Part shown: piece by piece, positions 23,564 to 32,084 of the stretch
Numbering within the stretch: the first letter of the stretch is position 1
Layout of the letters: each line of letters starts with the position of its first letter
Source of the DNA: Mucilaginibacter sp.
GTDB taxonomy: Bacteria > Bacteroidota > Bacteroidia > Sphingobacteriales > Sphingobacteriaceae
NCBI RefSeq assembly: GCF_028288225.1
Contig: NZ_JAQBOC010000038.1
Span: forward strand, 1 to 62,852
Direction: 5' to 3'
Length of the DNA: 62,852 nucleotides
Program-made: the position numbers and the translations under genes
The notes under the pieces: model-generated
Seen by the model: only the letters and a program-made list of their open reading frames with translations
What the model was told of the DNA's origin: nothing
Databases searched by the model: none

Positions 23564-25972
23564 ATGCTTAAGAGAATATTTTTTGTAGCCTTACTGGTGC
23601 TGATCCGTATTGGTGTATTCGCTCAAAATAGCGGGACTACTTTATTTGATGACAATTGGTCTTTTTATCGTGGTGGTGCGTTAAGCGCCGAAAATGAAAG
23701 CTATGATGATGCCAAATGGAAAAGGGTTGATCTTCCGCACGATTGGAGCATTGAGGACCTGCCAGGCACTTCATCACCATTCACTCAAAATGCAATAAGC
23801 CAGGTAGGTGGAGGGTTTACAATCGGCGGCACTGCCTGGTACCGCAAAACTTTTACTGTACCCACAACTCAAAAAGGGAAACGCTTAATTATTCAGTTTG
23901 ATGGTGTTTATATGAACTCCACAGTTTTTATAAACGGGCACAATTTAGGTACGCATCCTTATGGCTACACCAGTTTTTGGTATGATATAACTGACAAAAT
24001 AAAGTTTGGCCAAAAAAATATTATCGCCGTTGAAGTAAAAAACGAAGGGCAAAATACGCGCTGGTATTCAGGTTCGGGAATTTACCGGCATGTATGGCTA
24101 AAAGTAACCGATCCGGTACACATGGCCCAATGGGGAACATTTATTACTACACCAGAAGTTAGCGCGAAAGCTGCAAAAGTTAATATTAAGACAAATGTAT
24201 TAAATGGAACTACAGCAGAACAAAAAATTAAGCTGATTACGAAGATCTTAGATCAAAAGAATACCACAATAGCGACCGTTGAGGCTGACGAATTAATTAA
24301 AGCTGGGGCATCGTTTGAATTTAAAAAGGATATTGATATTGCTAATCCTGAATTATGGTCGAGCGAGGCGCCTTCATTATATACTGCTGTTACCGAAGTT
24401 TATGTAGATGGGAAATTAACAGATGAGCAGAGAACAAGCTTCGGGATCCGTAAAATTTCCTTTGATACGGAGAATGGTTTTCAGCTAAATGGCAGAACTG
24501 TTAAATTAAAAGGTGGCTGCGTCCATAATGATAACGGGCCGCTTGGCTCAAGAACTTACGACCGGGCTGAAGAACGGAAAGTTGAGCTTTTAAAAGCCAG
24601 CGGGTTTAATGCCATAAGATGCGCACATAACCCGCCAAGTCCTGCTTTTCTGGAAGCCTGCGATCGTTTGGGCATACTGGTTATTGATGAGGCCTTTGAT
24701 GCCTGGAAATATGGTAAAAACCCGTACGACTATCATTTATATTTTAATGATTGGTGGAAAAAAGATATTGAAAGCATGGTTAAGCGCGATCAAAATCATC
24801 CAAGTATAATTATGTGGAGCATAGGTAACGAGGTGCCCGAAAAAGGAACTCCCGAAGGTGCAGAAACCGCAAAACTTTTAGCAGATTATACCAGGGAACT
24901 TGACCCAACAAGAGCGGTAACATCAGCTGTTAATGATATTAAAGAAGATAAAGACTCTTACTTTGCTACTTTAGATGTAAGCGGATACAATTATGCTGTT
25001 AATACCTATGGGCATGAGGCAAGCACATACGAGGCCGATCATAAACGCATTCCAGGCAGGATAATGTTTGGGACTGAATCATTCCCAATGGAATCATTTG
25101 GCAACTGGATGGAGGTAACGGACCATCCTTATGTTTTGGGCGATTTTGTATGGACGTCATTTGATTATATAGGCGAGGCAAGTATTGGCTGGTTGGGTTA
25201 TCCGCAAGGCACAAGCTTTTATCCATGGAACCTGGCGTATTGCGGTGATCTCGATATTTGCGGATGGAAACGCCCACAATCTTATTATCGCGATGCACTT
25301 TGGAAAAAAGATCAGCTATCAATTTTTATTACCGCGCCTAAACCATCATTCGCCCTGAATCCAAAAACTGCATCATGGTCAAAGTGGAATTGGTTTGATG
25401 TTGTTGCCGATTGGAACTGGAAAGGATATGAAAATAAGCCATTAACGGTAAATGTGTATTCATCGTGCCCACAGGTGGAGCTGTTTTTAAATAACAGATC
25501 ATTAGGGAAAAAAGAAACAAATCGCGCTACAAAATTTATGGCAAGCTGGAATGTACCTTATCAGCCCGGCACATTGACAGCCATAGGTTATGATGGAGAC
25601 AAAAAGGTTAATACTTCAACACTACATACTGCTGAAGCACCTTCCATAATCAAATTATCAGCAGATAGAACAAGGTTAAAGGCAAACAACCAGGATCTAA
25701 GTTATATTACCGTTGAGCTTACAGATGCAAAAGGTAACTTAAATCCGCTTGCCAATAGCCTGATTCATTTTAAAATTGAAGGCCCCGGTACCATAGTTGG
25801 TGTTGGCAATGCTGATCCTGAAAGTGTGGAAAGTGATCGGCTGCCACAGCGCAAGGCATGGCGGGGAAAATGCCTGGTTATTATAAAATCAACAGGTAAA
25901 CCCGGTGATATAATATTAAGAGCAAGTGCAGATAAACTAACCGGTAAAACTGTAATTTTGCACATTTATTAA
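23564..25972 (+). CDS. secreted glycoside hydrolase family 2 beta-galactosidase-like enzyme
   Basis: An 802-residue protein with signal peptide (residues 1-20, ending VFAQ), a sugar-binding jelly-roll (about 40-180), an immunoglobulin-like domain, a GH2 TIM barrel and C-terminal DUF4982/Ig-like domains. The predicted acid/base is E423 in SIGNEV and the nucleophile is E505 in FGTES. It should act in the periplasm on beta-linked galactosides or related sugars. The exact substrate is not readable. No SusC/SusD pair is adjacent, so this is not a standard polysaccharide utilisation locus. DUF4337 follows 17 bases later, perhaps co-transcribed. Confidence 0.93.
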   Translation: MLKRIFFVALLVLIRIGVFAQNSGTTLFDDNWSFYRGGALSAENESYDDAKWKRVDLPHDWSIEDLPGTSSPFTQNAISQVGGGFTIGGTAWYRKTFTVPTTQKGKRLIIQFDGVYMNSTVFINGHNLGTHPYGYTSFWYDITDKIKFGQKNIIAVEVKNEGQNTRWYSGSGIYRHVWLKVTDPVHMAQWGTFITTPEVSAKAAKVNIKTNVLNGTTAEQKIKLITKILDQKNTTIATVEADELIKAGASFEFKKDIDIANPELWSSEAPSLYTAVTEVYVDGKLTDEQRTSFGIRKISFDTENGFQLNGRTVKLKGGCVHNDNGPLGSRTYDRAEERKVELLKASGFNAIRCAHNPPSPAFLEACDRLGILVIDEAFDAWKYGKNPYDYHLYFNDWWKKDIESMVKRDQNHPSIIMWSIGNEVPEKGTPEGAETAKLLADYTRELDPTRAVTSAVNDIKEDKDSYFATLDVSGYNYAVNTYGHEASTYEADHKRIPGRIMFGTESFPMESFGNWMEVTDHPYVLGDFVWTSFDYIGEASIGWLGYPQGTSFYPWNLAYCGDLDICGWKRPQSYYRDALWKKDQLSIFITAPKPSFALNPKTASWSKWNWFDVVADWNWKGYENKPLTVNVYSSCPQVELFLNNRSLGKKETNRATKFMASWNVPYQPGTLTAIGYDGDKKVNTSTLHTAEAPSIIKLSADRTRLKANNQDLSYITVELTDAKGNLNPLANSLIHFKIEGPGTIVGVGNADPESVESDRLPQRKAWRGKCLVIIKSTGKPGDIILRASADKLTGKTVILHIY

Positions 25973-25989
25973 ATTAAAAATACCCCTGC

Positions 25990-26535
25990 ATGGACGAAAT
26001 AGAAAATTTCTCAGAAAAAATACATGAACAAAGCAATGAGCACGCCCATCATATGCTTAATGAAGGAAAAGAGAAATGGGTTTTATATGTGGCGCTTACC
26101 ACTGCCGTATTTGCGGTTTTAGCTGCAATTGCAGGGCTGATGGCCGGGAGCCATGCTGATGAGGCTATGCTGTCGCAAATGCGCTCATCAGATCAATGGG
26201 CGTTTTACCAGGCGAAGGGTATTAAGTCGGAAATGCTTGTAACTTCCAATAAAATATTGGTTGCTATGGGTAAAGCGCCTGTTGCTGAAGATGCTGAGAA
26301 GGTAAAGGAAAATAAAGCAGAACAAGCTAAAATAATGGCCGAAGCAAAAGCTTTTCAAAAAGAGAGTGACGAACATACAGCCAAGCATTCAACACTTGCA
26401 AAAAGTGTAACGTTGTTCCAGGTTGCCATAGCTATTGGCGCTATATCCATTATAACAAAACGAAAAGCCTTGTGGTGGGCAAGTATGGGATTTGCGATTA
26501 TTGGCATTTTCTTTTTGGTGGGTGGGTTTTTGTAG
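25990..26535 (+). CDS. DUF4337 family membrane protein
   Basis: A 181-residue protein with one membrane helix near residues 30-50, a long charged helical stretch (about 55-130) that may be coiled coil, and two closely spaced C-terminal helices (about 137-158 and 160-181). This layout and the HANEGKEKW-like entry match DUF4337, whose function is unknown. It starts 17 bases after the glycosidase stop. Confidence 0.75.
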   Translation: MDEIENFSEKIHEQSNEHAHHMLNEGKEKWVLYVALTTAVFAVLAAIAGLMAGSHADEAMLSQMRSSDQWAFYQAKGIKSEMLVTSNKILVAMGKAPVAEDAEKVKENKAEQAKIMAEAKAFQKESDEHTAKHSTLAKSVTLFQVAIAIGAISIITKRKALWWASMGFAIIGIFFLVGGFL

Positions 26536-26615
26536 ACAATTGCGCAGTAAGCACCAGCCCCGCAGACATGAAGGATTGAAAAATTGTAAAACAGGATCAA
26601 ATAAACTTTAAGTAC

Positions 26616-27070
26616 AGTGGCAAACACGAATCATCAAATTTATCAGCAAACAGTTTTTGCTGTTAAACACAGGGAAGCTGTGATTGAAAAAGACTGGAAA
26701 CTCCAACTCTTTTCTGTTATTGGTAATTTGATCAATGAAGCTAACCATTATTGTAAACGGAGTGGAAGATCATGTGCATTGTTTTCTCGGGCTTAAGCCT
26801 GTCGTGTCAGTTTCCGAACTAATGAAAACAGTGAAGGCAAAGTCATCTAAATACATCAATGATCACTCACTAACTCCCCATCGTTTTGAATGGCAGGAAG
26901 GATACGGCGTGTTTTCATACGGGCAATCGCAAGTTGAAAAGGTTTATAAATACATTCAAAACCAGGAAGAACATCACAAAAAGCAAACCTTTAAAGTAGA
27001 GTACATAGAGTTGTTGAAAAAATTCAACATCGATTATGATGAACAATATCTTTTTCATGACCTGATGTAG
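26616..27070 (+). pseudogene. frameshifted REP-associated (IS200-like, Y1) transposase
   Basis: A GTG at 26616 opens a frame reading the normal N-terminus (IYQQTVFAVKHREAVIE, then LFSVIGNLINEANH). The rest is in another frame from about 26740, reading TIIVNGVEDHVHCFLGL onward to 27070. The HUH pair is DHVHC, and the likely nucleophile is Tyr in KYIQNQEEHH. The two parts fit end to end with a one-base deletion near 26740-26747, so the intact protein would be about 150 residues. REP-associated tyrosine transposases act on single-stranded REP hairpins, and a large REP-like palindrome begins ten bases downstream. Either it is a dead copy or the shift is programmed; I favour a dead copy. Confidence 0.85.
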
Positions 27071-27080
27071 AAATATGGGT

Positions 27081-27300
27081 CGTGCCTAAGGCACTTTTGC
27101 TGGGGCATTGTAAGCAACGGGTTAAAACCCGTTGTTACAAAATGCTTCGAGCCTACGGCTCTTTGAAATGTGGTGATTAACTTATAGCCCCATAAATTTA
27201 ATAAACAGGATAAATCAGAGGCATAGCCTCGGCCAATATTGTAGCAACGGATTTTAATCCGTTGGGTATAGGCCATCCGAAACGAGTGCCATAGGCACGA
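27081..27300. repeat. REP-like palindrome: two inverted three-hairpin units
   Basis: Unit 1 (27081-27161) holds three hairpins in order: GTGCC/GGCAC, CAACGGGTT/AACCCGTTG (27115-27134) and GAGCC/GGCTC (27149-27161). Unit 2 (27218-27300) is the inverted counterpart: GAGGC/GCCTC, CAACGGATT/AATCCGTTG (27245-27264) and GTGCC/GGCAC (27286-27298). The reverse complement of unit 2 aligns with unit 1 over most of its length, with compensating changes in the stems. The 56-base spacer is AT-rich. It resembles a REPIN beside its transposase. Confidence 0.85.
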
Positions 27301-27393
27301 AACATCTTCTAACAAATTGATATATTACATACCATATGGAATCCTCCTATTGGAGCGGCTTCGGTATAACAGGATGCTATCCCCTTTATTCCG

Positions 27394-27401
27394 TATCTTT
27401 G
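27394..27401 (+). promoter_or_regulatory. -7 element six bases before the helicase start
   Basis: TATCTTTG is an exact TAnnTTTG match ending six bases before the ATG at 27408, predicting a leaderless or nearly leaderless transcript. No clear -33 element is visible. Confidence 0.6.
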
Positions 27402-27407
27402 CCCCAC

Positions 27408-28709
27408 ATGATAAAAAAAGCGCTCGAAAAGCTAAAGATAACCGAACTAAATAAAATGCAGTATGCTGCGCTTGAAGCTGCAAAAAAGGGAGATGTGGTT
27501 TTACTATCTCCAACAGGTTCAGGTAAAACACTTGGCTTTTTGTTACCGTTATTATCCCTGTTAGATGATAAAATACCAACAGTACAGGCCCTGATCCTTG
27601 TTCCCTCCCGTGAATTAGCTTTACAGATAGAGCAGGTATTTAAAACTATAGGTAGCGGCTTTAAGGTAAATGTTTGTTATGGGGGCCATCCGGTAAAAAT
27701 TGAACGAAATAATCTTTCACAGCCACCTGCAGTCTTAATAGGTACACCGGGAAGGATAGGCCACCATCTTCGCAGAAATAGCTTTAGTACCGATACTATT
27801 AAAACATTGATACTTGATGAGTTTGATAAGGCACTTGAATTCGGTTTCCAGGAAGATATGACCTATATCATCCGTCAGATGGACCATTTGAGCAAACGCA
27901 TCCTTACTTCGGCGACTAAAATGGAAGAGATCCCGTCATTTACAGGGATCAATAATCCCATCGAAGTAGATTTTCTGCAAAATAAAACAAACGTTCCCGA
28001 TCTTAAATTAAAAGCTGTTATATCACCGGCTGCTGATAAACTGGATACATTATTTTCACTGCTCTGTAAAATAGGGGACAAGGCTACACTGATTTTTTGT
28101 AATCACCGTGAAGCGGTTGAGCGAATAAGTGAACTGTTATGGGATAGGGGGCTGGAACATGATATTTTTCATGGGAAAATGGAACAGGAAGACAGAGAAC
28201 GCGCATTGCTAAAGTTCAGGAACGGAAGCCATCGCCTTTTGATCACTACTGATCTTGCATCCCGCGGGCTTGATATTCCCGAGATTGAATATATAGTGCA
28301 TTACCAATTGCCGCATAACGAAGAAGCATTTTTACACCGCAACGGCCGTACAGCGCGAATGCAAGCAAAAGGAACTGCATACCTGATATTAACCGAGGAC
28401 GAAAAGCTTAAGTACCTTGATCAGGCCCCTGAAATTGAAGTACTGTCGGCTGATCTTCCTGTCCCCAAACCCACGCCATGGCTTACCGTATATATAGGCG
28501 CTGGCAAAAAGGATAAAATTAACAAGGTTGATATTGTTGGCCTGCTGTTGCAAAAGGGCGAGCTGTCAAAAGAAGACCTGGGCTTGATTGAAGTTCTGGA
28601 TTATTCGTCCTATGCTGCAGTTAAACGTAACCGGGCAAAGCGGACTGTAGAATTACTTAAATCAGAAAAGATTAAAAACAAAAAGGTTAAAATCGAAATT
28701 TCAATATAA
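27408..28709 (+). CDS. DEAD-box RNA helicase with DbpA-like C-terminal domain
   Basis: About 433 residues. Motif I is SPTGSGKT (residues 34-41), Ia PSREL, Ib TPGR, II DEFD (137-140) in place of DEAD, III SAT (168-170), V TDLASRGLD and VI HRNGRTAR. The C-terminal 75 residues form an RRM-like DbpA RNA-binding domain, which targets DbpA to 23S rRNA hairpin 92, so a role in 50S assembly is likely. The frame is open from 27336 but the extra residues come from repeat-derived DNA. It is followed by the DUF1456 gene after 21 bases. Confidence 0.95.
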   Translation: MIKKALEKLKITELNKMQYAALEAAKKGDVVLLSPTGSGKTLGFLLPLLSLLDDKIPTVQALILVPSRELALQIEQVFKTIGSGFKVNVCYGGHPVKIERNNLSQPPAVLIGTPGRIGHHLRRNSFSTDTIKTLILDEFDKALEFGFQEDMTYIIRQMDHLSKRILTSATKMEEIPSFTGINNPIEVDFLQNKTNVPDLKLKAVISPAADKLDTLFSLLCKIGDKATLIFCNHREAVERISELLWDRGLEHDIFHGKMEQEDRERALLKFRNGSHRLLITTDLASRGLDIPEIEYIVHYQLPHNEEAFLHRNGRTARMQAKGTAYLILTEDEKLKYLDQAPEIEVLSADLPVPKPTPWLTVYIGAGKKDKINKVDIVGLLLQKGELSKEDLGLIEVLDYSSYAAVKRNRAKRTVELLKSEKIKNKKVKIEISI

Positions 28710-28730
28710 ATACTTTATAATAAAGAGAAT

Positions 28731-28964
28731 ATGAGCAATAATGATATCATGAAAAAGCTAAGGGTAGCCATGCATTTTACCGATGATGATATTATAGAGG
28801 TTTTAAACCTTGCAAACTTCAGGATCACTAAAACGGAGCTTGGCGCAATATTTCGCAAGGACGATCATCCCAATTTTAAACCTTGCGGCGACCAGATCCT
28901 TCGAAATTTTTTAAACGGATTGATTATTTATAAACGCGGACCCAAAGAGAATAAGGCAGAGTAG
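28731..28964 (+). CDS. DUF1456 family protein (single-repeat form)
   Basis: A 77-residue protein matching one DUF1456 repeat: NNDIMKKLRVAMHFTDDDI, then FRITKTELGAIFRKDDHPNF and GDQILRNFLNGL. YehS-type members carry two such repeats in about 150 residues; this one has one. Function is unknown. It follows the helicase by 21 bases, likely in one transcript. Confidence 0.8.
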   Translation: MSNNDIMKKLRVAMHFTDDDIIEVLNLANFRITKTELGAIFRKDDHPNFKPCGDQILRNFLNGLIIYKRGPKENKAE

Positions 28965-28965
28965 G

Positions 28966-29526
28966 TTATCTATTCTCAATCAATTTAGCCTTACCGCTCT
29001 TTATCATCTTCAGCTGTTCTTCAGTAAATGATTCCCGGCCACCAAAATCCTGAACCCAATAAGTATTGTGAAGCGCTATCCCGATTTCTTTAAACGCAGG
29101 GTTCATCAGGTTTTTGCAATGGCCCGGGCTTTTAAACCAGCCATCCATTACTTCAGCTATGCTCATTTGGCCCTGGGCAATGTTTTCGCCTACGGCAAAA
29201 CTTTTATAACCCTTATAAAGATATCCTGCGGCTACTACACGTTTATCCATAGTGCGCCCATCTTTACTGGTATGACTAAAATAATTTTTATTGGCCATAT
29301 CTTTCGCATGCCCAAGGGCCGCAACTTCCAGGTCATTGTTCCAAACTAACGGAGGAGCAGGAGCCATAAAGGTTGTACCGCAATTGCAGCCTTTTTTTCT
29401 TACGTGATTAATGTTTTCTAAAAATTCGCGCCTGAATTCAGACGTACTTACAGTTTGCTGTGCAAATGTTGATTGAAAAAAGAGTATGGAGAGTGTTGTA
29501 AATAATCCTTTTAATAAAATCTTCAT
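28966..29526 (-). CDS. secreted CAP-domain (SCP/PR-1) protein
   Basis: A 186-residue protein with a signal peptide (residues 1-22, ending TFAQ) and a CAP domain: INHVRKKGC, a His-containing ALGHAKDMANKNYFSHTSKDG, then GENIAQGQMSIAEVMDGWFKSPGHCKNLM. The CAP-cavity residues (two His, two Glu) appear conserved. In bacteria the role of CAP proteins is unclear; some are proteases or lipid binders. It converges with the DUF1456 gene, with two bases between their stops. Confidence 0.9.
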   Translation of the reverse strand: MKILLKGLFTTLSILFFQSTFAQQTVSTSEFRREFLENINHVRKKGCNCGTTFMAPAPPLVWNNDLEVAALGHAKDMANKNYFSHTSKDGRTMDKRVVAAGYLYKGYKSFAVGENIAQGQMSIAEVMDGWFKSPGHCKNLMNPAFKEIGIALHNTYWVQDFGGRESFTEEQLKMIKSGKAKLIENR

Positions 29527-29681
29527 AACTATTTGACAACTAACATCAATAGAGGTTTAGTATTGACTCAATAAAATAAATTACCTTTTTGGTCTTCGGA
29601 CTATTGATCTCCAATTACCACGTTTACGCTTATAAAAAATGAATACCGCTGTAACTACTAATGAAATTACAATTACAAGAA

Positions 29682-30890
29682 CTATAATGTAGCTACTTTC
29701 CTGACGGAGCCGCTTTTTGAGGGCTTCCTGGTATTTGAGGTATATACTTTTTTTTTGACTTGAATCGAATCTGCTTTTTTCTTTTCTGCTGAATCTTTAC
29801 TAGCTAAACTGGCGGTGAGTTTAGCTACCTCATCTTTTCGCATCCGCTCCTCTAATGAATCCCGTTTTTTTAGCATTGCTTCTTCTTTAGGATAGTTTTT
29901 AAGACGGCTATAAAACAGTGCGAAGTTTTTCAATACTTCCAATTCGGTTTTTTGATAGTGATTGGCTTGTGCAATTTGCAAAGCTTCATTCAAATCGCCC
30001 ACTGCGAGCGTATAATCCTTTAATTCACTTTTTATAGCCGACAGCGTAATAAGTGAAGCTATTACATTATCAGGATCGTTCTTGGCTCTTGACAAAGAAT
30101 TTGATTGCAGTATGAACCACTTTGCCTGGCTGTATTTCTTTTGCGACATATAAACTTTAACCAGGTGGTCAAAAGATATTCGCAAACCCACAGTATCGTT
30201 AAAATGTGAGTACTGGTGCAATGCCAGCATCGTATAGTTTAATGCCTTGTTCTGAAAACTTGCCCGGGTCATCCTATTACTTATGGTGTCGTAGGCCAGG
30301 TAACGGGTTGCAATCTCATTATAGATCTGACCCTTAAATAAATCGGCGGCAGGTAGCTTTAACTGTTGTTTAAGGCTGTCGAGACTCATTGTAGCCAAAT
30401 GCTGTCTTACACTGTCTTTATTTGCCCTATAGATCACAGATTTTATGCTATCCTGTCTTATTAATATGGCTATAAGTCTAAGGCTATCCGCATTCCTTAT
30501 CCTTAACAGATTATTTGGATTCTCGGCAAGGTGTGAGTCTGCCATGCTTAAGCTACCGGAATGTTTTGCAAGCGGCGAAAAATTCAGGCTATCCGGATAA
30601 GTAATTGCTATTAAACCAAAATCCTCCTGGTGATGTACAGGGACTGAATAATTCAAATCAGCGGGATAGTGTGAAGTTACTGCCAAACTCAAGTCGTTTT
30701 TAGGATGAACAGGTATTGAAAAATCAGAAAGCGCTAAAAATTTAAGATTAGCTGTGGCTTGCTCCTGAGATTTTATACTGTCTTTTTGAGCGTCGGGTAT
30801 TATTACCTTATCGGTATCAATAAAGACTGCTGATGCCGATAACTTAAAGCAAACTAATATTAAAATAAATAGCGTAGTCGTTTTTTTCAT
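29682..30890 (-). CDS. TPR protein with out-of-frame C-terminal membrane anchor
   Basis: A 402-residue protein with a signal peptide (residues 1-20), three degenerate ~23-residue repeats (about 55-123, pattern L-x-F/Y-S-x-P), then helical TPR-like repeats (about 185-350) and a charged coil. The frame ends at 29682, but at the A9 run (29748-29756 on the complement) a shift by one extra A opens a second frame of 55 codons to 29581. That frame encodes a 20-residue membrane helix (IIVLVIVISLVVTAVF) and a basic tail, the normal end of such TPR sensors. A9 gives a protein with no C-terminal membrane anchor, A10 an anchored one. Either a frameshift mutation, a phase-variable tract or a sequencing error would explain it. 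Confidence 0.8.
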   Translation of the reverse strand: MKKTTTLFILILVCFKLSASAVFIDTDKVIIPDAQKDSIKSQEQATANLKFLALSDFSIPVHPKNDLSLAVTSHYPADLNYSVPVHHQEDFGLIAITYPDSLNFSPLAKHSGSLSMADSHLAENPNNLLRIRNADSLRLIAILIRQDSIKSVIYRANKDSVRQHLATMSLDSLKQQLKLPAADLFKGQIYNEIATRYLAYDTISNRMTRASFQNKALNYTMLALHQYSHFNDTVGLRISFDHLVKVYMSQKKYSQAKWFILQSNSLSRAKNDPDNVIASLITLSAIKSELKDYTLAVGDLNEALQIAQANHYQKTELEVLKNFALFYSRLKNYPKEEAMLKKRDSLEERMRKDEVAKLTASLASKDSAEKKKADSIQVKKKVYTSNTRKPSKSGSVRKVATL

Positions 30891-31144
30891 AAGCTATCCC
30901 GGTGCAAGGAGTATAAATATACTTATCGCAGTCAAAAAATGTGCCTATAATTGGTAACATGACAGTAATTGGCATTGTATTTTCCTCCTAATAAATAATT
31001 TATTGCTATGTGAAATTGAAAACACTTTTATTTAAGAATCCCTGTTATGACAAAATAATAATAAACGTTATTAATAGGGTATAGTGGTCAAGACTGACAA
31101 GTAATTAGTACAGAAATTCCGGCTAAAAGGATAAAGAGGTAATA

Positions 31145-32083
31145 TCAGCTGATATATTTTTCGTAATTATCTATGGATTTTCTAAAGAAATTTACCCTGT
31201 TAATTAAAATATTAAAAATAGCAATGCCCACAATTGCTGAAAGGATGCCAGCTAGCACATCTAAAATATAATGATGACTTGCATATACAGCGGTAAACCA
31301 AATGCCAAACATTACCACTGCAAAAAATATATTGATCATTCCCAAGCGGTTTTTTATTCCATAATATAAAACTATAAGTGGGTATGATGAATGCAGAGAC
31401 GGCATTGCAGCAAATACATTTGAACCTTTTGAGTATATTGATTTAAAAACACCTGTGCGGAAGTAAGCATCAAATTTTGCCAGTCCGGCAGTATTTCCAG
31501 GTGTTTTAGCATGAAAGATAAAACCGTTATACTGCACATACCATGGCGGTGCGGCAGGGTATAGGTAATAAACCACGAAACCAATGAAATTGACCAAAAC
31601 AAAGGTCAGCGAAAAATATAAAAACAACCGCCTGTTTTTGAAGAACAGAAAGCCCGCAAACGCTAAGGGAACGGGGATCCAGCAAAGGTAAAATATGCCG
31701 GCGGCAACATCCATCCAGGTTTTTCCATTTACACGCCAATATTCATTTGGGGTCAAAAGCTTGCCATTAAAATGAATTCCGAACAAATGCTTTTCAAAGT
31801 TGTACAAATCTGCAATATGCACCGTATTATAGTTGTAATTTGGAAATGCCTTCATATAATCGAAGATGATCCAATAAACTATAAATATAGAAAAACCAAT
31901 AATGAATTTACGGCTTATGGGCGATAGGAAAAACGCAATGTTAAATATGCCCGCAAGAAATAATTGATCGGTTTTAAACCCAACTAGTACTGCGGATAAT
32001 AGTAAATAAAATAAGGTTATTATTATAATAATAGACACAGATCGTATATTGATCTTTATACGATCACCAACAGCATTAGTCAT
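31145..32083 (-). CDS. PAP2-family inositol phosphorylceramide synthase (predicted)
   Basis: A 312-residue integral membrane protein with about six helices and the lipid phosphatase/phosphotransferase motifs YPAAPPWY (175-182), MPSLHS (227-232, H231) and H271-x3-D275 in HHYILDVLAG. This pattern matches the AUR1/IPC-synthase-like branch of the PAP2 superfamily, which moves phosphoinositol from phosphatidylinositol to ceramide. A ceramide-phosphoinositol role rests on the neighbours (serine palmitoyltransferase, MIPS, PIP synthase). A plain PAP2 phosphatase is the alternative. The start lies one base after the stop of the hydroxylase gene. Confidence 0.85.
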   Translation of the reverse strand: MTNAVGDRIKINIRSVSIIIIITLFYLLLSAVLVGFKTDQLFLAGIFNIAFFLSPISRKFIIGFSIFIVYWIIFDYMKAFPNYNYNTVHIADLYNFEKHLFGIHFNGKLLTPNEYWRVNGKTWMDVAAGIFYLCWIPVPLAFAGFLFFKNRRLFLYFSLTFVLVNFIGFVVYYLYPAAPPWYVQYNGFIFHAKTPGNTAGLAKFDAYFRTGVFKSIYSKGSNVFAAMPSLHSSYPLIVLYYGIKNRLGMINIFFAVVMFGIWFTAVYASHHYILDVLAGILSAIVGIAIFNILINRVNFFRKSIDNYEKYIS

Positions 32084-32084
32084 G

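Noticed and set aside
27081..27300. CRISPR array
   Set aside because: Repeats are paired hairpins in mirror order, not direct repeats with unique spacers, and no cas genes are present.
27336..27407. N-terminal extension of the DEAD-box helicase
   Set aside because: The extra 24 residues come from DNA just beyond the REP-like palindrome, contain the -7 promoter box and do not resemble helicase N-termini.
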